From positions 11,480,654 to 11,544,653 of the forward strand of contig CM046841.1 of assembly GCA_025618425.1 (NCBI GenBank): a stretch of 64,000 nt of DNA, written 5' to 3'. Under the pieces are notes generated by a model that saw nothing but the letters and a program-made list of their open reading frames with translations, was not told where the DNA came from and made no database searches. The position numbers and the translations under genes are program-made. Source of the stretch: Heliocidaris tuberculata. Taxonomy: Eukaryota > Echinodermata > Echinoidea > Camarodonta > Echinometridae. Shown here in pieces: positions 22,860 to 34,583 of the stretch (within the stretch, counting starts at the first letter, position 1; each line of letters starts with the position of its first letter).

Positions 22860-23830
22860 GTGTGAAAGAAAGAAGGAGCTGGGGTGGGAGGAAAAAGAAG
22901 AAAAGGAGAGGGGGTCGAGGGTGGGGGGCATTCTGAGATGTTTCATTTCTAATTACGAATTGCTAATGGATTGTTTAAGTTTTAGTTTGATTTCCTGTCC
23001 AATTTCATTCGTACATGTTAAGTGATCATTTTATGTTTAGTTAAGACGACAGCTTGGATAACATTAAAGTATAATGTGTTAATTCAATGAAATATCAATT
23101 ATACTGTATAGGGTAAACTTAATGTTCTTATGATGTTAACACAATATATCCAGGGCAATTTTCCTTGGATACCTCATCATGCTCATAGCGATTATGAAGA
23201 TATAGTATGTTGATGTTAATGAAAGCCAACCCAGGATATATATTTCAAGAGCTCGTAGGTTCAGGAAGGCGAAATTAGCTCGGCTTCCCTCCAAAAACAC
23301 TCTCGAAGTGTAGATTAAGTTTCAGGCATGGATTCTGTTTACTACCATATGCAAACTTGCCTGGAGCGATATAACTGATCCAAAAGAATATAAAAATTTT
23401 CTGAAGGGGATGGGGTGTTGAACCATCGAGACTTAAACGTGAGCTTTATGTTAAGTCACTCAGAATTAATTGTCTAGAGATCAATAGTGTTTCTTTTCAA
23501 TCGAAACAAAAACTAATGTTCAGATAATAATCATGTTTCCTGTAGACCGTAGTCATAAATGAGAGAGAGGGAGCGAGAGAGAGAGAAGGGGGATGGAGCG
23601 AGAAGAGAAGAGAGAGAGAGAGAGAGGGATGTGAAAGAGGGAGAATTATTGAAGAGCAGCGTGTTAAGACCAATCTCGGAGCGCCGCTTTTATTAAAGTG
23701 TAACCGTACAAAAGATATCGAGTCTCGGACCACATTTTGATGTGCAGGGATGCAGGGAGGCGAATTTAGAGAGAGAGAGAGAGAGAAAAAAAAAGAGAGA
23801 GAGAGAGAGAGAGATATGATATATCATGAC
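22860..23830. repeat. Purine-rich region with GA microsatellites
   Basis: Purine tracts at 22,862-22,930, GAGAGAGA arrays at 23,562-23,640 and 23,768-23,815. The intervening 22,940-23,550 shows no gene. Confidence 0.6.
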
Positions 23831-24640
23831 AGCAGACTGGGGAAATGAGAAATATGATGAAAAGTCACTATATCATTTTTTAACACACTGAGCACAAATT
23901 ATGTGACATTTCATTTAAAAAGCATATGGGAGTCGCGACAATTAACAATACGGAGGTAAAGTTACATGGATGATAATAAGAAATATTTAGGGTTATTGAA
24001 TTACTACGCACGTAGGGAAAGATTGTTTTGATTTTTTAGATTGATTCTTTTCCTTCTGTTGAAAAATTAATCAATCGTTTTATTTAGTTCACTTGTCAAT
24101 AACACTAAGGATTTTTTTCTTTCTTTCTGCCCTAGTAACCCGAAAGGGTCTGATTGTACTTTTAAGATTAAGGATTTTTAATTCTTGCTCCGACAACTTT
24201 CTTCTTGGCTTATTGGAAAGCATTTTTCTGGAAATTTGTCAAAACTGTGATATAATTATTCCAAACAAACCTGGAAAGGATGCTTAGGGGACGCAACTTT
24301 AGCTATATTTACTTGTTTTGGCCGCCATACAAGGGCAAACGTACGACGCAATTAAGGTGTTCAACTCGAGACATGAAAGTATATCGGTTCGTATAGCTCT
24401 GTGGTTACGTACACCCTTTAGAAACGTTAGTGGATACGATTTGAAATTTAAATAAACAAGGATATTGATGATTTGTGGGTCTAATTCTCAAGGGACCTTC
24501 AGTATTCTGAATATTCTTTACAGCCGTGAGAATTATGACGAGGGCAGTGGGAATGGCGAGGAGGAAGGAGTGCCGATATTTCGATGATTACGTCACGTGG
24601 ACCACATTACTTTAAACAATAGAATAAATCTAAGTTCCTT
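23831..24640. other. Spacer, no gene seen
   Basis: No exon recognised. TTACGTCACGTGG at 24,587-24,599 combines a CRE-like and a CACGTG word, but there is no gene next to it. Confidence 0.4.
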
Positions 24641-24649
24641 TTCTTTATC

Positions 24650-24825
24650 TATCTCTCTATCACGATTATCCTTTTTTCTCTCCTCTCTCTCTATCTCTTT
24701 CTCTCTCTCTCTGTTATCTGTTTCTCTCTCTTTCCAAGATTCTTTTCCCTTCATTCTTTCTTTTACTCCTCTCTTTCACTCTCCCTCTGTATGTTGGATA
24801 ATTTTTTTTTTTTTTTTTTTTTTGC
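24650..24825. repeat. CT microsatellite and T-run
   Basis: TCTCTC-type array followed by a run of about 23 T near 24,801-24,823. Plus-strand ORF here is an artefact. Confidence 0.8.
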
Positions 24826-25560
24826 TCCCACGTTTGGTCCATTAATTTTAAGTCAAATAACTTGCTTTTAATGATCGGTCAGTCGTAGTATATGCCCTTT
24901 GAATATTTGTTTTAATGAGTGTACATTACCTATAAACAGTTTGTCCGGAATGTGAGGAATCGATAACAGGAAAGCAGTTATTGTTTTTAGTGATTTATTC
25001 CACTCAATGGCTTTCAAAGTCGTTAACAATCCCTTTCTTCCTCATGATAAAATTTAAACATCGAAAGTACATTATTGTCCTTCGTGTTTGAAAATTCCCC
25101 AAACGATTTAATGACTAATTATCAAAATTACTGGAAATTGCATGTGTGTTGAAGGTCTACATGATATTCCTGGTAGTTAATAAAAAAAAAAAAGGATATC
25201 GCATTGTAGGTTAAGGATTTAAGGCGTTGCTATCTGTTCGGGCACCAGTTTAGAAATCTGTTAGTGAAAACTAAATTCATACCGTATGTATATACATCTA
25301 CAAATAGAAATCTGCCGTCAAATCCAGAAAGTTATCATTAATTATTCTAAAAGTTTAGGACTTCAATTTGGCTAGGGAAAGGGTTGAGTGTGAAAGGAAG
25401 AAAGATGAGAAGAGGAAAGCGGATGAGTAAGAGGAAGACGAGATGGAAATAGGATACGGCGAAGGGGATGGGATGGGGGTGGGAGAGGGGGGGGGGGGGG
25501 GTTGTTTGTTGGGAAAGGAAGTGCTAAACCTAAAACCAGGATATAAAAAACGCGATTCCA
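24826..25560. other. Spacer, no gene seen
   Basis: A-run near 25,182, purine-rich stretch 25,390-25,490 ending in a G-run of about 13 near 25,489-25,501. No exon recognised. Confidence 0.45.
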
Positions 25561-25574
25561 GGATTATGTCCTGT

Positions 25575-25800
25575 ATTATCTGATCGTACAGGAGTGGAAA
25601 TTCACTCTTTTAGGAGTCATAATTATTAGTCATCACTTCGTTCTGGAGTAGCATCCGCGCTCAGAATAGAGGAATCCACTCTCATATTTTAGTAATTTTA
25701 ACCACTAGTTTGGAGTGTATTCCACTAATTTTGGAGTGGATTCAGTTCCCCCAAAAATTGTTTCTTAATATGACTCCTAAAAATGGACTTCAACTCCTTT
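25575..25800. repeat. GGAGTGGA-word array (MITE-like)
   Basis: Variants of GGAGTGGATTC/GAATCCACTC repeat in both orientations: CAGGAGTGGAAATTCACTC, GAGGAATCCACTC, GTTTGGAGTGTATTCC, TTTTGGAGTGGATTC, and CTCCTAAAAATGGACTTCAACTCC. This looks like an inverted-repeat element with internal copies. Confidence 0.45.
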
Positions 25801-26950
25801 GCATTAATACAAAACACAACAAAGTTTACCTGATGTTTGTATTATGATATTACAATAATTCCTTATCCGGTCATTTAGGGTTATCTTCTGTTACGTATTC
25901 GGTTACAAAGTTGATTTTTTATTCCCCATTGACTTGCCCAAATGCGAAAATAACAAGAAAAGAACAGAAAGTAGCGTAAGTAGAACATATAAAAGAAATA
26001 TAAGAAAGGATTGTTAAATCATACTGAGAGTGACAGGCCCGCAAAAATGATATAAATCCTTAAACTAAAGAGGTTTGAAGGAAGGGGCATAGAAGGAGAG
26101 AAAAGGAAAGAAAAATCAATTGATTATTGATAACAGTGAATTAAGGTAAGGAAATTATTGACGACTCTTCATTGAATGCGAGAATCCCTGTCTATATGAA
26201 CATGACAGAAAATCACAAATTTAAATAATTTTTTCCGTATCTCAGTTCGAAAAATTTATTTAGAGTCGAGAAAAGTTTGATATCCCTGATATCACAGTTG
26301 ATAAATGACTCATATTATGTAGTTCAAGGGTATAATTTTACAGGTACATCAAAGATAGGCAGTTTCAAGCTCTTTTTTTTTTTCTTTCTTTCTTTCTTTA
26401 GGGGTAAACATATATCATGTATGTATAGTGTCAACAGTATATAATTTCTGCCGTTTTTAAAATAGTTACAGAATGAAATTTCGTCATGTACTGAGATTTT
26501 TCACACACTTTATTGTGTGATAGAGAACACATACATAAAATACAATAAAATGCGAAATGAAAATGATTGAAACTGTCTAAACACTATATGAATAACATTA
26601 TTTGTTTCTTTATTTATGTGGATCCTCTCATATCTCAGAGGATTAGGACCAGTACTCAAGATTTGTATTTTTTTCACATTTCCATTTGAAGTATCGACGC
26701 ACTTGAATTAAAATATCTCTGAATTCACGTGCTATTAAATAAAACTATTAAGGATGCCAAGAATATAATCCTCTACATCATCATAATTGGGGGCAAAACA
26801 ACAAGGGCTAAAAATTCAATAACGAAACGATAAATAAAGAGTAAAACTACTGAAATTAAGAAAAGATAAAGGTAACGGATGAACTGATATCCAGAAAATG
26901 CAAAACCCTGATGGCTAAAATGCAAAAAGACATGTGAATATGAGAACCTT
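25801..26950. other. Spacer, no gene seen
   Basis: TTTC repeats at 26,370-26,400. No exon recognised. Confidence 0.45.
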
Positions 26951-26952
26951 AC

Positions 26953-27171
26953 CTCTTGAGTGGTATCTTGAGTTGTCCCTAGAAAAGCTCTCGAGGGACA
27001 AAAGGCGAAGTTTGAACGCAAGCAATCTGAAACCACGCTGATTCGGCTGCTAATCCACTTTAATCGAGATTCAAAGACCGAACTGACTGAGGCAAATTCT
27101 GTCCCCGTGATCTGTCCGGAGGATGTTGGTGTATGGATAAAGAAAAATAAACGTTCAACTGAGTTAGACAT
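26953..27171 (-). CDS. Candidate first exon on minus strand
   Basis: On the minus strand an ATG at 27,171 opens 73 codons that stay open to a good donor (CAAGAG, then GTAAGG at 26,952-26,947). A perfect CRE, TGACGTCA, lies 110 bases upstream at 27,280-27,287. The encoded peptide (start MSNSVERLFFFIH) has no clear signal sequence and no known domain. It could be the 5' exon of the minus-strand membrane-protein gene whose 3' exons lie at 11.6-17.0 kb, but nothing connects them directly. Confidence 0.2.
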
Positions 27172-27299
27172 CCAATTCACATGAGGATTTGACGAGAAAT
27201 GACTTCCTTGAGCGAATGGCGCAGAGATATGAGACGAAGTGCAGTGCAGTAAAGAAAAGTAGGTAAAGGGTTAAGGAAGTGACGTCATACGCTGCAGAC

Positions 27300-28120
27300 A
27301 ACTACCGGCTAGGTAATCAGCGATCTTATTTTACCTAAAATGATGTTTTAGCTCTTTTTCAATACCACATAATATTGCCCCCTGCACGTTTTACTCTGTG
27401 TCTATGGCTTACCTTTTTTAGAAACAGAGAGAGTACAATTCTATGACTTCTTCGACTTGCGAGAAGAACCGTTGTCGTTTGGCTGCCCTCGGGCACTTGT
27501 CGGGGTACTTAATTTTAATATATACTCGTTTTCACTTTTTGCGTGGTAATGAAACAATTGAAATAGATAATCAAATACAATAAGCCTCACCCCAAACCCC
27601 TTCTTTCACGCCCGTCTCATTTACATGGGGAAGATTAAGGGGCGTAGCCAGAATTCTTTTAGTGAGGGGGGGGGGGCAATGGGGGCACCGCCTTTTTGTA
27701 GGGGTCACAGGAGGCCGTCTTTAAGTCCTGTTTTTCTGCATGAGGTGGAGGGGTGTGTATTGTGACATCGTCATCGTAGTTCGTGTGTGTGTGTGTGGGG
27801 GGGGGGGGTTAATTTACATCTTTTTTTTTCTTTTTGTCTCTTTGGGCAAAATGGGGCAGATCACTAAATTGCTGATGGGTCTGGATTTTTCATAATTTTT
27901 TGCAAAACTGAGACAAACTATCATCGTAATGTGCCTGGGGGATCACAGCCTCTACTTAATTTGATTTTTTGTTGGTCCTGTTATTAAAATGATGTACGGT
28001 TAGTGAAATGAATCAATGATATATCTTTGTTATTTACGCAGACTTTTGATAACATGACAACATGAAATGCATGGGTGTGGAAATTAAGGGACATATACAA
28101 TACAAAACAGAGTATATCCT
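27300..28120. other. Spacer with G-runs and GT repeat
   Basis: GGGGCGTAGCCAGAATTC with a following G-run (27,641-27,680) is a fragment of the GCGTAGCCA-terminus family seen in full at 41,072-42,563. A GT repeat and G-run lie at 27,784-27,809. No gene. Confidence 0.5.
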
Positions 28121-28124
28121 CTAA

Positions 28125-29212
28125 TTCTGTTCCCTCTCTCTCTCTCTCTCTCTCTCTCAATACCTCCTCCCACGCACCTGCTCACCTATCAATGCGGTTC
28201 CATGCTCTCTCTTCCTCAGAATTTGTCTCTTCCCTCTTTTCGTCTCTCTGTTGTTCTCTCTCCTTCCATTCTTTTCCCCTTTTTGTCACCCTGACTCAAT
28301 CTGTCTGTCTCTGTCCGCCTCTCCCCCTCCCTGTCTCCCTCCCCTCAATATTCTCTCTTTCTCTCCTCTCCCTCTCTCTCTCTTTCTCTCCCCTATCTCT
28401 CTCTCTCTCTCTCTTTCTCTCCTCTCTCGCTACGTTTTAATTTGTCTGTCTTCCTCTCTCCCTCCCTCCTTTCCTCTATCCAGCTATCCACCCCTGTTTA
28501 TCTCTCTACCTTTACTTATCTGTATTTCTCTCCCCTTCCCTCTTTCCAAATTCTCTCTGTCTCTCTCTCTCCTTTTTTTTTGAAATTTTTGATCATGTTA
28601 AGATTATCCAATTGCATTTTAGGTGGCCATAAATGATATTAGAAAGAACCCTGGAATCGAACATTGACTCCAGTGCAGTTCGCATTGACGAATCATTTTG
28701 ATACTGGTTGCCAAGGTAACGCAATATCGGAGGCACACTCCGTACTCGAAATATGTTTCATATTTGAGCGAAAGCCTTTTCATCTGTTCATGGATCTACG
28801 CCAGGTGTTTCCTCCTTGACATGGCTAATGTGATAAACACACATGTACAGTGCATGCTTGACAAGCTAGATGATGGAGGCGCCCCTCTCTCTGTTCTCTC
28901 CTTCTTCTCTGTCTCTCGTTTTCTGTCTGTCTCTCTTTTTCTCTGTCTGTCTGTCTGCCTCTCTTCTTTCTCACTCTCTCTCTGTTTGTCTGTCTCTCTC
29001 TCTCTCTCTTTCTGTCTGTATGTCTCTCTCTTTCTCTCTCTCACTCTCTCTTCAAAATTTTTTACTCGATATTCCATCACTCCATTTTTTGCCAGTATAT
29101 TCAATGTCCGTTCAGCTGTCTATTTCTCTCTGTCCCTGTCTAAATCAGTCAGTCTGTCTATCAGACTCTGCAATTCCCCCATCTCGCTCTCCCCCCCCCC
29201 TCTCTCTCTCTG

Positions 29213-29258
<46 letters not shown>

Positions 29259-29480
29259 TTTCTCCCTCTCACTGTCATCCCATCACCTCTATGTACTTAT
29301 CTTTTGCTCTTTGTATTACCTCCTTGTTTCTACAAACCCCTTTCTCTCTCTCCCCTCGCTCTCTCTCTCTTCCCCCCCCCCCTCTCTCTCTCTCTCTCCC
29401 TTACACGATACGAGTCTCATCAACTCTCTGCTCCTTTCTGTCTCTCTCTCTACATGGTTCACTTTCTCTCCAATCCACTC
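28125..29480. repeat. 1.35-kb pyrimidine (CT) tract
   Basis: Strongly strand-biased CT-rich sequence made of interrupted TCTCTCTC arrays with islands of ordinary sequence (28,590-28,880, 29,055-29,110). Overlapping Ser/Leu/Pro-rich ORFs in several frames are low-complexity artefacts. Confidence 0.9.
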
Positions 29481-30090
29481 CTTATATCTCTACTCACCTC
29501 TGTTGATCCTCATTAATGCTTGAACTGAGATGATATTTGGCAATCTTACAATCAGTGATATTTTCAAGGATTACATCAATGTAATATGAACGTGCTAAAA
29601 ATATCGCGGAATCAATTTATGTTCGCGATTGACGCTCGAGATTAATATTAAAGATTCATATTTCCCGTCAAAAAATTTCACGTCGTTTATCTGTGCAAGG
29701 TTTTTGTTTATAACGTTACATGAATTTATATTACCTTTATCTACAAGTGCCCTTGAATCAATTCATTACCTTTATATCAAAAAGATGTTTGCAAAGATTG
29801 TCTCTGTACAACTTGCTGCTACATCTGCTTTTAACCTACAACCATGTCACGCGAATGCAAGGGCAGATCCAGGATTGTAAAAAAGGGGGAGGGGATTCAC
29901 TAGCACATGATTTCGGGAATCCCACCGGCCCCACCCCCCCCCCAATTTCCAGACTCGTGTTATGGGGGAGACGAGGAGTACATTAATGCGAAATTTTTAT
30001 TATTATTACTATTTTAGTTATGTATCTATTTCTTCATTTATTTATTTGTCTCTTTTGTTTTTCATTTTCTTTTGTTTTCTGCTTATATTT
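29481..30090. other. Spacer, no gene seen
   Basis: GGCAGATCCAGGATTGTAAA with a G-run and later C-run (29,862-29,942) is a common dispersed DNA-repeat terminus. No exon recognised. Confidence 0.4.
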
Positions 30091-30104
30091 TGAGCTGAAT
30101 GGTA

Positions 30105-31255
30105 AACGAAGAAGGTGGAGGAAGCAACGGAATACCTACCCCAGGGCAGCGTTCTGGCCCCCTGTGCTGTTCAACATCTACACCAACAATCAGTCAGTGT
30201 CGCCTGGAACAAGAAGCTTTATCTATGCTGAGGATCTCGGAAATGCAGTCCAGAATTCTGAGGTAGATGACATTCAAGCTACCCTCTCAACAGATCTAGA
30301 TAACCTGACGAAATACTACAAGGACACCAACTTAAAGCCAATTCAGCAAAGACCCAGGTTAGCTTATTCCACCTTCACAGCCGTGAGTTCGAAAGAAAAT
30401 TGTCCTAAACTCGGAATGATGTACCCCTGAGACAATGCAAACCCCCGGTGTACCTTGGGATCACCCTGGATCAAACACTGTCCTACAAACAACACATTAA
30501 AAAGGGTAAAGTGAACAAGGAACAACCACCCCCATAAACTCGCAAACTCTTCTTGGGGTGCCAATGCTTCCACACAGCAGTCTACTGCTCTCGCATTTTA
30601 CTACTCAGCTGCAGAGTATGCTTGTCCTGTCTGGGAGAGATCATCCCATGCCAAGAAAGTCGACACTGCCCCCCAAAAAAGCTGCAGGTGCATCACTGAC
30701 AGCCTAAAACCAACAAACATGGACAGCCCGTTTGACTTGGCAGGCATCGCCCCAACTGAAGTCCGCAAGTCAGCAGGCAGGACTGCAACCAAGAGGCAAC
30801 TCGAGGACACCCGCCTTCTCTGTCATTCCCTTCAACCAGCCCCAAGCCAAGCTGTCTTCAATCTAAGAAGAGTTTTTTTTTTCATTCAGTACAGCCACTG
30901 TCACGGTCCCCTCAAGCAGCAGGGTTATCCCTGTGGAAGGAACATCGCACTGCGAATCAACACCTAGTAAAGCTGCCAAAGCCAACCGAGGAAGTACTAG
31001 CACCTGGCCACAAATCTGAATGGAGGAAATGGAAGTCACTCAACAGACTTCGCGAGGACCGCTTAAAGACCAACATGAGCAGATGAGGATATGCTAATAC
31101 TATGTTTGTGGTACATCTGAGCAGTCCATGAAACACATACTAAAATACCCTGTCCTGGAAGACCTGATTACTGCTAATGAGCAGACTCTCCACTGTGCAA
31201 GAGCCTAGTCAACTAGCTTGACCCCGTTGATAGATGATGGACAAGAAAGAAGAAG
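30105..31255 (+). pseudogene. Decayed non-LTR reverse transcriptase fragment
   Basis: The 3' part of an RT gene, with several frameshifts. In order it shows LPQGSVL-like bases (CTACCCCAGGGCAGCGTTCT), a PVLFNIYTNNQ block, a YADD remnant that reads YAED (SFIYAEDLGN), a VYLGITLD-like block near 30,450, ALAFYYSAAEYACPVWERS-like codons near 30,590-30,640, and a GIAPTEVRKSAGR block. The order and wording fit a different lineage from the CR1-type element at 2.5-6.3 kb. The end, GATGGACAAGAAAGAAGAAG, resembles an AAG-rich LINE tail. The change at the catalytic site and the frameshifts show it is dead; the 5' part is missing. Confidence 0.75.
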
Positions 31256-31259
31256 AAAA

Positions 31260-31909
31260 GTGCACATTAGAAAAATGTCGACATCATTGAATTGGTTAAG
31301 GAATTTCCTTGATTCACCTCATTAACTAGAAAACATGAAGGAAAATTTCATTAATCTAGATGGAAACAAAATGTACTCATTCATTAGGATACATTATAAA
31401 AATAATATGAAATAGTATCTATTTTGCTCTTTACTCAACTTGACACGAAACTAGAAAGTTTGGGCTTTAAGTTTCTATTTCACCTTTTTAATTTTTTTTA
31501 ACAAAATCAACACATGAGGTGATGGATAGCTCAATTATATGAGGGTCAAAAAATACTTTGAAATATGAGCATGTCCGGGCACCTCACTTTCCGAATATTC
31601 GTATTTCCAAAAGCTGGTGGTCTGCCTCCTTGCCAGCCCCGGCCTCTTTTATCCATTTTCATATAAATATGAATTTAATAAAATTTTACTTACTTTGCAG
31701 TTTTTTGTGGATTTGATTTCCATCTCTGGGAATCTTTACAGTTTATGTTAAAGAGCACCGAGATAAAAATTGATATTTGAAATCTGAACCAGTGTTTTCT
31801 TTACCTTCTAAACATCAACTCCTGTGTCCGACCGTTTTGGGATTTTTTTGCAGATCATCGGCCTGTTGTCATGAAATATGAATCCATTAGTCCTTTAAAT
31901 CAGAAAACA
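31260..31909. other. Spacer, no gene seen
   Basis: AT-rich, T-runs; no recognised repeat or exon. Confidence 0.4.
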
Positions 31910-32402
31910 CTTAAAGGTAACAGATAGTTTTGGGAAGCCCTCAAAAACTTTTCGTGAGATTTCTTTGATAGCAGGGTACTAACATAACTAAGATGCTGTG
32001 AAGTTTTTTCCTCCTCAAGTGAAATATTTATCGAATTAGAGGGTGAAAAGAATAAAAATCCCTGGCCCAAAAAAGAGGGGATGTAAATTCGAACAACGGC
32101 CACACACATTACTCACACGAGGATTGCTGTGTGTTATAGAATACGCTACACATAGTACGAAGCGCTGGGTTTATTGTGCGGGGAACCTTCGGGTGGATAT
32201 GGTCTCAGCGTGAGGCAGTAAAAAGCGGTTACCAAGCGTTTCTTACAGATATTTACACTAAAATTTGTTCGAAATCGTGAATGGAATGTTAAATAATCTC
32301 GTACATGTGCCTTATGATAAAAGGAGAATAATATGTGACTATGTTAGATAAGTTTCTCGCCAGTATGATTTTTGCTACCGAGACTGTCTATGAGCTTTAA
32401 AG
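31910..32402. repeat. Long inverted repeat, left arm
   Basis: About 490 bases that recur in reverse complement at 37,614-38,121 with high identity by eye (for example GTACATGTGCCTTATGATAA here and its reverse near 37,697). No coding sequence. The two arms enclose about 5.2 kb including the first two exons of the EGF/kringle gene. Confidence 0.8.
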
Positions 32403-32420
32403 AAAAGTAACCCAAGGGTT

Positions 32421-33241
32421 CACTCTTAAAATGTTGGGTAAATTTAGTTGGGTAACTGCTGGTTGGTTAAAAATATTCCCAATTCTGGGCTATTATTAAC
32501 CAACTGGACACTCGAGTGGTGTAACCAATATTGGTCAATACTTTTTACCTAAATATTGGGCATATATTTACCAACAGTATTTGGTAATTATGGGTTGGGT
32601 ACTTGTTGCCCTGTAGTTGTGTAATTTTGTCACATTTCCTTTGCCAGTTGGGTAAATTTTGTTGGGTAACTGATGGTTGGTTAGAAATTCGCTTTTGCCC
32701 AACTTGTGGTAAATATTTTTACCCAATATTGGGGAAAACACTTATATGAATATTCATGAATTTTTAGTAGCGTATGGTTTGGGGTGGCCCGATTTACTAA
32801 CTGTCACCGAATGCATAAAAAAATATAAGGGGTATATAAGAGCTTGCACTAGTTTGCACTAACTGGATAGGATAGGTTAAGATATAGGATAGGATAGCTT
32901 AAAATAGGATAGGTTAGGATTGATTAGGTTAAGACCCAGAAGGACGTAACAAGCAGATTTCATTTTTTTTTACCTAGGTTGGAGGAAAAAGGAAACAATA
33001 AATTGGGCAGCTGAATTTGCCCAACCACATGATATTTGTTACCAAACAGCTGAACAAATAGAGGGTTGGGCAATCATATTGGGTAAGATTGGTTGGGCAA
33101 TAATTACCCAACTGAGAATATAACCAACAGTTGGGCAATTGTAGAGTTGGGTAAAATCTAATGGGTCACCAGTAATCAACAGTATGTTGCCCAGTGTTGG
33201 TTAAAAATTGGGCATTTTTTTGCCCAACCTTTTTAAGAGTG
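32421..33241. mobile_element. CACTCTTAAAA/GGGTAA-terminus element
   Basis: Starts CACTCTTAAAATGTTGGGTA and ends TGCCCAACCTTTTTAAGAGTG, an imperfect inverted repeat of about 22 bases. The arms are built of GTTGGGTAA/TTACCCAAC words in both orientations. The centre (32,725-32,935) is the same roughly 200-base core as in the 7,444-8,306 element. A piece of the same arm family (ATTGGGTAAAATTTTACCCA) lies at 63,893-63,958. No coding capacity. Confidence 0.65.
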
Positions 33242-34165
33242 TTTATTATTATGAAGGAACTAATCGTATGTATAAGATATAACTAGGAACGTCTTCTCAT
33301 AATTCGAAAGTTGAAGGAAATTTTCAAAAGGGAACTGATGGATTCAATGCACAGGGCATTGAAAGAATGATACAAGCAACTGCACTGTAAAAACAACCGC
33401 CACAATTCATCTGATAAAGCGGAATATACTGTACACAGCGTAAAAACTAAATGTAAGAAAAGAAAGAGGAAATCCTGAATGCCTTGTGAAAAACACGGAA
33501 AATGCAGACAGATGTGTAAAATAAAGAAATAATGCTATCGTTACATAGGTATAAAATCAAAAATAAAACAGTAGAACAAAATAAGAGAAATTGGCAAATC
33601 AGAAATGTGTATAATGGAACTCCTAAAATAATTTAGACATCTAATAAAGTAATGATAATGGAAAAGTTACATACTAAAAGAAAAAGGCATGTAGATGAAA
33701 CCAAACGATAGTAAAATAAAATTAGAAAACAATATGTAAAAGAAAGTTCATATGCGTTATGTTTGAATGATGAGCTTCTTCTACAATGTAAATACTTTAT
33801 ATGATTTATGAATTGGTATCGAAAAATAAATGAATCTTGAATCTTGAATCTGTAAGGAACAATTTTAACGTGATATCTTTTGTATATATAGATAATACAT
33901 TTGGAAATAAATTTACATTGAAATAAACTCAGTAATTTCTAATTCATTTCATATCATTTTAATGTTTTTAGGCTTTTTGATATGATTGATACATATATTA
34001 TTCAATATTCATATGCAGTATATGATTTAGCTTATTTACCGTACTTTTATTCAAATGTAATTTGATTTAAAAAAAAAAAGAATATAAAGAATCCCTGTAC
34101 ACAATGTTCAATAAAATTAATGGAAGACATTAAAGGCATAATGTTCAGATACACATGTTAGGCAA
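33242..34165. other. AT-rich spacer with a LINE/SINE tail
   Basis: No gene. The segment 33,738-33,850 (AATGATGAGCTTCTTCTACA and on, ending ATCTTGAATCTTGAATC) is a retroelement 3' end with an ATCTTGA-repeat tail; it recurs at 60,885-61,188. Confidence 0.5.
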
Positions 34166-34171
34166 GAACAC

Positions 34172-34583
34172 AACCCTTTCGAGACAATTTACCACATTTT
34201 TGTGGTTTTGCTAAATAACTTTTGATTCAGAGCTCTAAAAAATATACCAGATGCATGAGTAGAAAGAGCAAAAACTTCTGCACACACTATGTCCATTTTT
34301 GTTTCATGACCATATTGCATTTGATGCCAGGAATTTTAAACACGAGAATAAGCTTTAAAATCCTTAAATTGGCAACACATTGAGAGGTTCAAAAACATTG
34401 TTTTTCATCAAAATTGGCAATTTTTCAACTTATCAACAATCCTTTTAACCTGTATATTGTCTTCAAAATCATCACAGCTTATTAGAACCATGTAGCACTA
34501 AAACAAAAATATTATTGTTGCCAATTTTAAAAACAAAATGTGATCAATTTAGCCTTTGAATAATTCCTGTCATGAAAGGGTTA
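34172..34583. repeat. AACCCTTTC-terminus dispersed element, copy B
   Basis: AACCCTTTCGAGACAATTTA at the left, TCATGAAAGGGTT at the right. Same orientation as copy A at 16,080. Its last 48 bases are included in the 912-bp tandem duplication. Confidence 0.72.

Noticed and set aside
28075..29523. Long Ser/Leu/Pro-rich ORFs (121, 110, 272 and 217 codons) on the plus strand
   Set aside because: They are translations of a CT microsatellite; several frames are open at once and no domain is present.
30105..31255. Host-gene interpretation of the 30-31 kb coding-like sequence
   Set aside because: Block order (QGSVL, LFNIYTN, YAED, YLGITLD) is that of a reverse transcriptase with frameshifts.
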